This document shows, piece after piece, positions 51,523 to 58,809 of a stretch of DNA of 64,000 nucleotides. This DNA comes from Streptomyces noursei (GTDB taxonomy: Bacteria; Actinomycetota; Actinomycetes; Streptomycetales; Streptomycetaceae): assembly GCF_016917755.1 (NCBI RefSeq), contig NZ_CP070326.1:7440001-7504000 (forward strand), read 5' to 3'. Numbering within the stretch: position 1 is the stretch's first letter; every line of letters starts with the position of its first letter. The position numbers and the translations under genes were made by a program. Under the pieces are notes generated by a model. That model made no database searches. It was not told where the DNA came from and was given only the letters and a program-made list of their open reading frames with translations.

Positions 51523-52640
51523 CTACGGGACCGGCGTACCTGACACCGCCGGTACCGCGGGAGGACGGGCGTGCCGTCCGTCACGGCACGGGCGTGGCGT
51601 GGGGGCCGTGCCCGTGCCGGATCGCCTCCGGATCCCGCCTGGGGCCGGCGCGGCGCCCGGCGGCCCGGAGCGACGGCGCCGCGCCAGCGCGGTCACCCCC
51701 AGCGCCAGGGCCAGCAGCGCCAGTCCGGCCGGCACGGTCAGCCCCGCGTGATAGCCGGCGAGCGCGGCGCCCGGCGAGCCGCCGGCCCCGGTCGCCGCGA
51801 CCGTCACCGCGGTCACCGCCGACAGCCCGAAGGCCGCACCGAACTGGAACGAGGTGTACAACAGGCCGCCGGCCAGGCCCTGTTCGGCGGGTTCGCGATC
51901 CCGTCCGTCGCCACGATCGTCAGCGGCCCGTAGACCAGGGCGAAGGCGACCCCTACCAGCAGCATGCTGGGGAACATCGCCGGGTACGGCCAGTCCGCGC
52001 CCACCGGCAGGAACAACGCATAGCCCAGCCCGGCGCACAGCAGGCCGGCGACGATCACCCGGGCGTGCCCGAACCGCCGCACCAGCCGCGGGGTGAGCAC
52101 CGGCGCCAGCACCGCATCGGCGCCCATCGCCAGCATCGCGTAACTGGTCCGCTCGGCCGACCAGCCGCGCAGCTCCTGGAAGTAGAGCACCGCGACGAAC
52201 TGGAAGCCGAAGAAGCCCGCGGTGAACAGCAGCCCCATCACGTTGGCCCGGACCAGCGGCCAGGAGCGCAGCAGGCCCAGGCGGACCAGCGGCGCGGCGG
52301 ACCGCCGCTCGATCACCACGAACGCCGCCAGCAGCGCCACCCCCGCGGTGAGCACCGCCGCGGTGCGCAACACCGGTGCGTGCGCGGCCTGTTCGACGCC
52401 GAGGACGAGCAGCACCGCGCCGGTCACGGTGAGCGCGCCGGCCAGGTCCACCGGCGGCCGGCCACCGGCGCGCACCGGGTCCCGCGGCACCAGGCGCAAC
52501 CCGGCGATCAGCACCAGCAGCGCCGGCACCATCGGCGCGAAGAACACCCAGCGCCAGTCGACCGCGGTCAGCAGCCCGCCGGCGATCAGCCCGGCCGAGA
52601 AGCCGCCGCCGGAGGTCCCGGAGTAGATCAGCAGCGCCCG
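51523..52640 (-). pseudogene. MFS transporter (EmrB/QacA type), truncated at the repeat boundary (copy 3)
   Basis: Same remnant as 16898-18015. Its missing N-terminus should lie to the right of 52640, but the sequence there is unrelated, so the boundary cuts the gene exactly where the palindrome axis cuts the other two copies. Confidence 0.82.
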
Positions 52641-52840
52641 TGGTGCTCTGGCGGCGGGCTGTGGAGAGGTGGGCCGACCCGTTCGTGGTCCGCACGCTGT
52701 CGGCGGTCCGCACCATGGCTGACTGGGCGGAGGCGGTGCGGCTCATGGACCACCGGTTCGGCACGGATGCTGATCGCGCCCGGTTCGCTCGTCGCCCCGA
52801 TGTGCAGGTCCGTCCTGTCGGCTTGAGGGGAGGGAGGTGA
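52640..52840 (+). CDS. C-terminal tail of an unknown gene upstream of lanL (truncated)
   Basis: An open frame of about 66 residues with typical high-GC third positions and protein-like composition (RAVERWADPFVVRTL, RTMADWAEAVRLMDHRFG), ending in TGA one base before the lanL ATG. It has no plausible start of its own other than the GTG created at the junction and runs up to base 52641, so it is read as the end of a longer gene whose N-terminal part was lost at the boundary. Close spacing implies co-translation with lanL and therefore a role in the same pathway. I cannot assign a family from this tail. Confidence 0.5.
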   Translation: MVLWRRAVERWADPFVVRTLSAVRTMADWAEAVRLMDHRFGTDADRARFARRPDVQVRPVGLRGGR

Positions 52841-52841
52841 C

Positions 52842-55598
52842 ATGGTCCGCGACACGGTGCTGCTCGATGTCCTCACGGCGGTGCTCTCCCGCGCCGGGGA
52901 CGGTGAGGCGGGTCCACTGGGCGGATGGCGGGTACGGGCCGGGGAGTTCTGGTGTTACGTCTCCCCGCCCCGCGAGACACGGCAGGTGCAGGGCTGGAAG
53001 CTACACGTTTCGGCGACGCCGCTGTCGGCCCCCGTCGTACTGTCGCGCGCCGCCGAGGTACTGGTACGTCGCGGCTGCCGGTTCAAGTTCGCCGGGACTC
53101 TTGAGCGTGCGGGCGAACTGGTTTCGCGGCACTACGAGCGGGGCGGTGGTGGGAAGTTCCTCACCGTCTACCCGGAAGGGGACGAGGACTGGCTGCGAGA
53201 CCTGGCCGGTGAGCTGCACCGGGCAACCCTGGGGCTCCCCGGGCCTGGCATCCTGTCCGACCTTCCGTGCTTCCCGCACAGCCTTGTGCACTATCGGTAC
53301 GGCGTCTTCAGCGGGGTCACCACGCTGGACGGCGACGGGACGCGTGCTGCGATGCTGATCGCCCCGGACGGGGCGCTCGTCCGTGACAACCGTCGGCCTT
53401 GGTTCGCTCCGCCGTCGTGGGCTCCGCGCGATCCGTTCGCGCCCGGGCGGGTCGCCGAACCGCCGAAGCCCGCGCCGGTGTTGCTCCATGGGCGGTTCCT
53501 CGTGCGCGGGGTGATCCGGCACGCCTTCGCCGGTGGTGTCTACCGGGCTGTGGACCAGGGCACCGGGCATGCGGTCATCGTCAAGCAGGCGCGTCGTCAT
53601 GCGGCAGCCACGCTGGCCGGGGGTGACGCACGCGATATGCGGCACCACGAGGCGAGGATGCTGGAGGGTTTCGCCGACAGCGGCTTCACCCCGCGCCCGG
53701 TGGCGGTGTTCGAGCAGCAGGGTGACCTGTTCCTGGTTCAGGAGGCCATCACCGGTGTCACGTTGCGCCGTTGGGTGCTCGACCGGCTGGTCCTCGACGA
53801 CGGCGAGGAGTGGGGGCCCGACCCCGACGAGGCCCTCACCACGGCTCGCCGGCTGGCCGAGGCGATGCGTGCGGTGCACCACAGGGGCTGGGTCCTGCGG
53901 GACTTCAACCCCAACAACGTGATGGTCACCGACGACGGCACCCTGCGGCTGATCGACCTGGAGACGCTCGCCCGTCCGGGGGAGCACGTTGTGCGCGTGC
54001 ACACCCCCGGGTACGCGGCGGCCGAGCAGGTGCACGCGGGGCGCATCGATGCCGCACCGGGGATCGAGTCCGACTTGTACAGCCTGGGCGCCACCCTGTT
54101 CTATCTGGCCACCGGAGTCGACCCGCTGCTTGCCCCGGGTGACGGCGGCGGTGCGCACAAGGAGCGGCTGGTCTCCTGGCTGGCACGGCTGTCGGCGGGC
54201 AACCCGGCCGCGCGGCGCCTCGCTCCGCTCATTGGGGCGTTGCTGGACGATGACCCCACGGCGCGGCCCGCCCTGGACGAGGTGCTGCACCGGTTGCGCA
54301 CGGTGGACGGTGAACGGGCGCGGTCCCGTCCGGCTCCGGTGTCACGGGGTATCGGGGAGGGCGAACTCAAGCAGCTCATCACGGACGGTCTCGACCATCT
54401 GCTCGCCACCATGGACCCAGGGCGCTTTGACCGGCTGTGGCCCTCCGGCCCCGTCGGCACCGTGTCGGATCCGTTCAACATCCAGCACGGCGCCGCCGGA
54501 GTGCTCGGGGTCCTGGTCCTGGCCCATCGGCTCGAACCGCAGCCGGCCCTGCGTACGGCGGTGCGCTCGGCGGCGGACTGGATCAGCGGGCTGGTGGGGC
54601 GCGAACCGCGCTGTCTGCCGGGGCTGTACTACGGGCGGTCGGGTACCGCCTGGGCGCTGCTGGACGCGGCAGGGCTGCTGGCGGACGCGTCGCTGCTGGC
54701 GCACGCCACGGGGCTGGCGGCGGGGACACCGGTGGAGGGTCCGGTGCCCGATATCTGCCACGGTGTGGCGGGGGCCGGGCTGACCCAGCTGCGATTCTGG
54801 GAGGCTACGGGGGAGCCGCGGTTCCTGGACCGGGCGCGGCGGGCGGCCGAGGCGGTGGCGGCGTTGGCGGTGCGCAGGGATGGTCTGCTGCTGTGGCCGA
54901 TTCCCGGGGAGACGCTGGCGACCTCCGACACTCTCGCTCACTACGGGTTCGCGCACGGCGTGGCGGGGGTCGGCGCCTTCCTCCTGGCGGCTGCGCGGGC
55001 CACCGGTACGGCCGCGTACGCCGAGCTCGCCGTCGAGGCCGCCCGGACGCTGCTCGCCGTGGTCGAGGTGGAAGGCGGGTGCGCGTACTGGCGGACCGGG
55101 GAACCGGGCAGCCCGCGCAAGACCCACTGGTGCAGCGGCTCCTCGGGGGCGGGCACGTTCCTGTTGCACACCTGGCTGGAGACCGGCGACGAAGATTTTC
55201 TGACGGCGGCCCGGCAGGCGGCCGCGGCCGTGCGCCGTACCCGCTGGCACGAGGGGCCCACCCAGTGCCACGGTCTGGCCGGGGACGGCGAGTTCCTGCT
55301 CGACCTCGCTCAGGCCACCGGTGACGGCACGTATCGGGACTGGGCCGCGGAGCTCGCGACGGGCATCCATGCCCGCCATGTCGTACGGGACGGGCGCATG
55401 GTCGTCCCCGACGACACCGGCACGGCCGTGTGGGCCGACTTCAACACCGGGCTTTCCGGAGTGGTCGCCTTCCTGGCGCGCCTCGCGCACGGCGGCCCGC
55501 GGATGTGGGTGCCGCACTCGCTGACGGCAGCGGAACCCGAGGACCCCGGTGCGGGGGTGGCGCGGGCCACCTCGGCACCGGTTGATGACCTGCGATGA
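52842..55598 (+). CDS. lanL: Class IV lanthipeptide synthetase (LanL)
   Basis: A 918-residue three-domain enzyme that phosphorylates Ser/Thr of a precursor peptide, eliminates phosphate and closes lanthionine rings. The N-terminal lyase domain (about 1-205) has the family's GWKLHVSATP segment (51-60). The kinase domain (about 215-490) has Lys248 (VIVKQAR), Asp354 (LRDFNPNN) and Asp372 (LIDLE). The LanC-like cyclase (about 510-880) keeps all three zinc ligands, Cys764 (WCSGSSG), Cys809 and His810 (QCHG), plus His640 (DICHG). Retention of the zinc site separates class IV from class III. The ATG at 52842 follows ggaggga. The precursor gene starts 19 bases after the stop. Confidence 0.92.
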   Translation: MVRDTVLLDVLTAVLSRAGDGEAGPLGGWRVRAGEFWCYVSPPRETRQVQGWKLHVSATPLSAPVVLSRAAEVLVRRGCRFKFAGTLERAGELVSRHYERGGGGKFLTVYPEGDEDWLRDLAGELHRATLGLPGPGILSDLPCFPHSLVHYRYGVFSGVTTLDGDGTRAAMLIAPDGALVRDNRRPWFAPPSWAPRDPFAPGRVAEPPKPAPVLLHGRFLVRGVIRHAFAGGVYRAVDQGTGHAVIVKQARRHAAATLAGGDARDMRHHEARMLEGFADSGFTPRPVAVFEQQGDLFLVQEAITGVTLRRWVLDRLVLDDGEEWGPDPDEALTTARRLAEAMRAVHHRGWVLRDFNPNNVMVTDDGTLRLIDLETLARPGEHVVRVHTPGYAAAEQVHAGRIDAAPGIESDLYSLGATLFYLATGVDPLLAPGDGGGAHKERLVSWLARLSAGNPAARRLAPLIGALLDDDPTARPALDEVLHRLRTVDGERARSRPAPVSRGIGEGELKQLITDGLDHLLATMDPGRFDRLWPSGPVGTVSDPFNIQHGAAGVLGVLVLAHRLEPQPALRTAVRSAADWISGLVGREPRCLPGLYYGRSGTAWALLDAAGLLADASLLAHATGLAAGTPVEGPVPDICHGVAGAGLTQLRFWEATGEPRFLDRARRAAEAVAALAVRRDGLLLWPIPGETLATSDTLAHYGFAHGVAGVGAFLLAAARATGTAAYAELAVEAARTLLAVVEVEGGCAYWRTGEPGSPRKTHWCSGSSGAGTFLLHTWLETGDEDFLTAARQAAAAVRRTRWHEGPTQCHGLAGDGEFLLDLAQATGDGTYRDWAAELATGIHARHVVRDGRMVVPDDTGTAVWADFNTGLSGVVAFLARLAHGGPRMWVPHSLTAAEPEDPGAGVARATSAPVDDLR

Positions 55599-55600
55599 CG

Positions 55601-55610
55601 AAAGGAGGTG
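55601..55610 (+). promoter_or_regulatory. Strong ribosome binding site of the lanthipeptide precursor
   Basis: aaaggaggtg, close to a perfect anti-16S complement. Two ATGs follow, at 55612 (three bases after ggagg, too close) and 55618 (nine bases, optimal). The second is therefore preferred. Confidence 0.75.
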
Positions 55611-55617
55611 AATGGCA

Positions 55618-55719
55618 ATGGAGTTCGACGTGAACGCCCTCCAGGTTCTTGAGCAGGAGGAGCCCGAGAGCGGCGCCTGGCCCGAGCCGACGAAGTGCTC
55701 GTGCTGCAGCACCTTCTGA
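55618..55719 (+). CDS. lanA: Lanthipeptide precursor peptide (ALQ-x-L leader type)
   Basis: A 33-residue peptide. The leader MEFDVNALQVLEQ carries the ALQ-x-L motif that I recall from a group of class IV precursors; it should be the docking helix for LanL. The C-terminal part after the acidic stretch reads WPEPT then KCSCCSTF, with three cysteines (C27, C29, C30) and Thr25, Ser28, Ser31, Thr32 as possible dehydration sites. Starting at the ATG at 55612 would add only Met-Ala. It is encoded 19 bases after lanL and followed by a 10-base stem-loop. It is too short for most gene finders, but its position, ribosome site and composition are convincing. Cleavage site unknown. Confidence 0.85.
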   Translation: MEFDVNALQVLEQEEPESGAWPEPTKCSCCSTF

Positions 55720-55738
55720 CGGCTGCGGCCGGCAACCA

Positions 55739-55772
55739 GGTCACCGCCTTCGCTCTGACGAGGGCGGTGACC
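55739..55772 (+). terminator. Stem-loop between lanA and the carboxypeptidase gene
   Basis: A perfect 10-base stem ggtcaccgcc/ggcggtgacc with a 14-base loop, beginning 20 bases after the precursor stop. It has no T tract. It could be a partial terminator or a 3-prime stabiliser that raises precursor mRNA above the downstream gene. Confidence 0.55.
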
Positions 55773-55820
55773 GACCGAGGCAACCGACACGACCGACCGG
55801 ACGCAGGGGAAGGGAAGATC

Positions 55821-58151
55821 ATGCGCGCACTGCGGGGCCGTGGCGGAGCACTGCGGACGGTCCTGGCCGTCGTCCCGGTGGGGGTCGTCGTCCTGGCCGG
55901 TCTGCCGGCACCGGCCTTGGCGCCGGCGGCGACGGCGACGGCCATGGCGAGGGTGGGCCCCTCCCCCATCGACCGGACCGTGCTCTCCGCCGACCAGGCG
56001 ACGCCCCGGCCCTGTTACTCGGCCGTGCTGCGCACGGGGACTCCGGGCGTCTCGGTGCGCGAGGTCACCTCGCCGGCGGACGGTGTTCTGCGGGCGCGGC
56101 TGACACCACGGGGCGGCGTGAGTGGAGACTGGGATCTGGCCGTGTTCGACAAGGCCAGCGGAACCCTGGTCGACGCCTCCTCCGGGCCGCACAGCCGGGA
56201 GTTGGCCGAGGGCACCGTCACCCTGGGGCAGCGGCTGGTGGTGCAGGGCTGCCGCTATGCCGGACGGGCCCGGACAGTGTCGCTGGGTGTCGATGTCGTG
56301 CCCGGGCAGGGACCCACCGCCCCCGCTCGCCCTGCCGCCGCCCGGACGACGGCACGCTCCGCGCTTCCCTCCGGCCGTACCACGTACCGGCAACTGTACG
56401 AGTACCAGTACGAGTTGAAGGAACTGGCCCGCATCCATCCGTCCCTTGTCACCTCGTTCACGCTGCCCTACCCCACCGCTGAGGGGCGGGAGGTGTCCGG
56501 GGTGGAGGTGGCTGCGGACGCGCCCCGGACCGCGGACGGCAAGCCGGTGATGCTGGCCCTGGGTCTGCATCACGCCTCCGAGTGGCCCAGCGGGGAGATC
56601 GCCATGGAGTGGGCGTACGAGCTGGTCTCCGGCTACCGCACCGATGCCCGGATCCGTGCGCTGGTGCGCGGGACCCGAAGCATCATTGTGCCGGTGGTCA
56701 ATCCCGACGGCTTCGCCGTCTCCCGCGCAGCGGCGCCCAAGGGTGACTTCTCCCGCTTCGACTACGAGGACAAGCGCAAGAACTGCGAAGCCGGGGACTC
56801 GCCGCTGGAGTACCGCACAGGGCCATGCCTCGCCAATCCGGCCGGCCGGATGCGCGGTGTGGACCTCAACCGCAACTATGCGGGCTTCTGGGGTGGAGCC
56901 GGCTCCTCACCTGTGTGGGACGACGATCACTACCGCGGCTCGGCGCCCTTCTCGGAGCCCGAGACCCGTAATGTGCGGTCCCTCGTCTCCACCCGTCAGG
57001 TCACCGACCTGGTGAGCCTGCACACCTATGGGGACCTCGTGGTGCGCCCGCCGGGTTCCAACGACACCCAGCCGCCGCTGGACGAGCCGGCGTACCGGGC
57101 CCTGGGTGACCGGCTCGCCTCGCACAACGGCTACCGCAGTGAACCGGCTCGGGAGTTGTACGAGGCTACCGGGATGACGGAGGACTGGTCGTACTGGGCC
57201 ACCGGAGGGCTTGGTCTGACCCTGGAGATCGGCCCGCGGACGGCTCATCCTCCCTACGCGGAGGGGGTGGTGGCCGAGTACACCGGTACGGCGCCGGCGG
57301 CCGGGGCGGGCAAGGGCGGCAACCGGGCGGCGCTGCTGGAGATGCTCGCCGACACCGCCGACCCTGCGGCGCACGCCACGGTGACGGGTGCGGCGCCGCG
57401 CGGTTACCGGCTGCGGCTGCACAAGACGTTCCGGACCCCCACCTCACCGGTCCGGCGGCCGGACGGTTCACAGGGGCCGCCGCTTGAGGTGGCCGAGACG
57501 CTCGATTCGACGCTGCTCGCCGGGGGCGGTGGGTTCACCTGGTCGGTCAACCCCTCCACCCGGCCCTACGTGGCCGGGCGGTACGGAAGGGAGCCGCAGG
57601 CGCCGGTCCAGCCGGCGGTCCTCCTTAGCCACCCGCCCGCCCTGCCACCGGTGAACACCGACTACCCCACGAATCCGGCAGCGGACCGGGTCTCGTTCAC
57701 CGTCGAGGGACCGCCTCGGGCCGACAACGGCAGAATGACCGTGTCGGTCAACTGGCGGTCGCGGAAGACCGAATGGGACCTTTACGTCCTGGACCCGGCG
57801 GGGAGGACGATGGGCGAGTCGGTGGTGGGCGACACCGACTCCCAGCAGGTCGTCATGTTCGACCCGCCGCCCGGCCGGTACACCGCCGTGGTGGTCGACT
57901 TCCAGCAGGCCGACCCCGCGGCCCCGGACGCCTGGACGGGCCGTGTCGACTTCCGGTCGCCGCTGCCAACCGTCCATGGCCCCACCGAGGCGTACACCCT
58001 GACCTGTGAGGACCCGGGTGGTCACCGGTTGGGAAGCACCGAGGTCACCGTCGGCCGGGGACAGCGAGTCGAGGTGGGAGAGGTGTGCGGGGCGGCGGCC
58101 GGCGGACGGGCGGTCAGGGTGCCGGTTCGGGGCCGTACCGCAAGTAGGTGA
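55821..58151 (+). CDS. Secreted M14-family zinc carboxypeptidase
   Basis: A 776-residue protein. The N-terminus has an arginine-rich region, a hydrophobic core (TVLAVVPVGVVVLAGLPA) and an Ala-rich cleavage region, i.e. a signal peptide. A beta-sandwich of pre-peptidase type (WDLAVFDKASG, about 104-114) follows. The M14 domain (about 187-500) has the zinc motif HHASEW (His251, Glu254), LNRNY (350-353, substrate carboxylate binding), the third ligand His401 (SLHTYGD) and catalytic Glu469 (LTLEIG), so it should be active. A second sandwich (WDLYVLDPAG) lies near the C-terminus. The ATG at 55821 follows ggggaaggg. Being next to the precursor, it may trim the peptide outside the cell; this is inference. 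Confidence 0.85.
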   Translation: MRALRGRGGALRTVLAVVPVGVVVLAGLPAPALAPAATATAMARVGPSPIDRTVLSADQATPRPCYSAVLRTGTPGVSVREVTSPADGVLRARLTPRGGVSGDWDLAVFDKASGTLVDASSGPHSRELAEGTVTLGQRLVVQGCRYAGRARTVSLGVDVVPGQGPTAPARPAAARTTARSALPSGRTTYRQLYEYQYELKELARIHPSLVTSFTLPYPTAEGREVSGVEVAADAPRTADGKPVMLALGLHHASEWPSGEIAMEWAYELVSGYRTDARIRALVRGTRSIIVPVVNPDGFAVSRAAAPKGDFSRFDYEDKRKNCEAGDSPLEYRTGPCLANPAGRMRGVDLNRNYAGFWGGAGSSPVWDDDHYRGSAPFSEPETRNVRSLVSTRQVTDLVSLHTYGDLVVRPPGSNDTQPPLDEPAYRALGDRLASHNGYRSEPARELYEATGMTEDWSYWATGGLGLTLEIGPRTAHPPYAEGVVAEYTGTAPAAGAGKGGNRAALLEMLADTADPAAHATVTGAAPRGYRLRLHKTFRTPTSPVRRPDGSQGPPLEVAETLDSTLLAGGGGFTWSVNPSTRPYVAGRYGREPQAPVQPAVLLSHPPALPPVNTDYPTNPAADRVSFTVEGPPRADNGRMTVSVNWRSRKTEWDLYVLDPAGRTMGESVVGDTDSQQVVMFDPPPGRYTAVVVDFQQADPAAPDAWTGRVDFRSPLPTVHGPTEAYTLTCEDPGGHRLGSTEVTVGRGQRVEVGEVCGAAAGGRAVRVPVRGRTASR

Positions 58152-58809
58152 GCACCGCTGTGACGCGGCGGTGCAGCTGGGTCTCCTCGGCGAGGCCCAG
58201 CTTGGCGAAGGTGGAGTTGACGTGCTTCTCGATGGTCGACTCCGACAGGGACAGGGACTCCGCGATGGACCGGTTGTTCTTGCCCTGGGCCATGTGCCGC
58301 AGCACATCGAGCTCTCGGCGTGTCAGATGGGACAGCGGCGCGTCCGTGGTGCGGGTGAGGCTGCCCACCAAGACCTCCACGATGCGCGGGTCGATCACGG
58401 AGCGCCCGACGGCGACCTCCCGCAGGGCCCGCAGCAGTTCCTCAAGCTCGCCGATGCGTTCCTTGAGGAGGTAGGCCAGCCCGTCGGTGCCGTGCTGGAA
58501 CAGCGCGAAGGCGTACTGCTCGTTGGCGTGCTGCGACAGTACGACCACACCGATGCCGGGGTGCGCGGCGCGGATGGCGTGTGCGGCGGTGATGCCCTCG
58601 GTGTGGTGGTCGGGCGGCATCCGGATGTCGGCGATCACGGCGTCGGGGCGGAACCGGTGCACCGCGTCCAGCAGTTCGTCCGCCGTGCCGACGGCCGCGA
58701 CCACGACCACTTCGCCGGTGTCTTCCAACAGACGGCGGGTACCCTCGCGCACCAGGTAGTGGTCCTCGGCGATGAGGACGCGCATCCTGTCGGACATCGG
58801 TTCAGGCAT
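58114..58809 (-). CDS. NarL/LuxR-family response regulator
   Basis: A 231-residue two-domain regulator. The receiver domain (about 8-125) has the acidic pair in VLIAEDHYLVREG and the phospho-acceptor Asp in AVIADIRMPP. The LuxR-type helix-turn-helix (about 160-225) reads LTRRELDVLRHMAQG and SLSESTIEKHVNSTFAKLGL. The ATG at 58809 has GGAG seven bases upstream and overlaps the kinase stop (ATGCCTGA), so it is translationally coupled to the kinase. Its 3-prime end overlaps the carboxypeptidase gene by 38 bases in convergent orientation. Likely targets are the adjacent lanthipeptide genes or the divergent SARP gene. Confidence 0.9.
   Translation of the reverse strand: MPEPMSDRMRVLIAEDHYLVREGTRRLLEDTGEVVVVAAVGTADELLDAVHRFRPDAVIADIRMPPDHHTEGITAAHAIRAAHPGIGVVVLSQHANEQYAFALFQHGTDGLAYLLKERIGELEELLRALREVAVGRSVIDPRIVEVLVGSLTRTTDAPLSHLTRRELDVLRHMAQGKNNRSIAESLSLSESTIEKHVNSTFAKLGLAEETQLHRRVTAVLTYLRYGPEPAP

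Larger units (their letters stand above)
34774..52640 (+). repeat. 17.9-kb repeat unit, copy 3 (forward, adjoins single-copy DNA)
   Basis: Third copy, same orientation as copy 1, offset by about 35742 bases. It matches copy 1 up to base 52640, which corresponds exactly to the copy 1/copy 2 palindrome centre (16897). Unrelated sequence then starts. Errors relative to the other copies cluster at 34774-36000 (mannosidase) and 44540-50500 (xanthine dehydrogenase, permease, XdhC). The stretch 36200-44500 is nearly identical to copy 1. Confidence 0.97.

Noticed and set aside
1..52640. Streptomyces telomere or terminal inverted repeat
   Set aside because: Terminal inverted repeats lie at opposite chromosome ends, not adjacent, and there are no dense telomeric hairpins or tap/tpg genes here.
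52842..55598. Class III (LanKC) assignment for the synthetase
   Set aside because: Class III cyclase domains lack zinc ligands, whereas Cys764, Cys809 and His810 are all present here.
55695..58151. Longer peptidase frame starting at 55695 inside the precursor gene
   Set aside because: It would overlap the precursor, has no ribosome site, and puts 42 odd residues before a clear signal peptide that begins at 55821.
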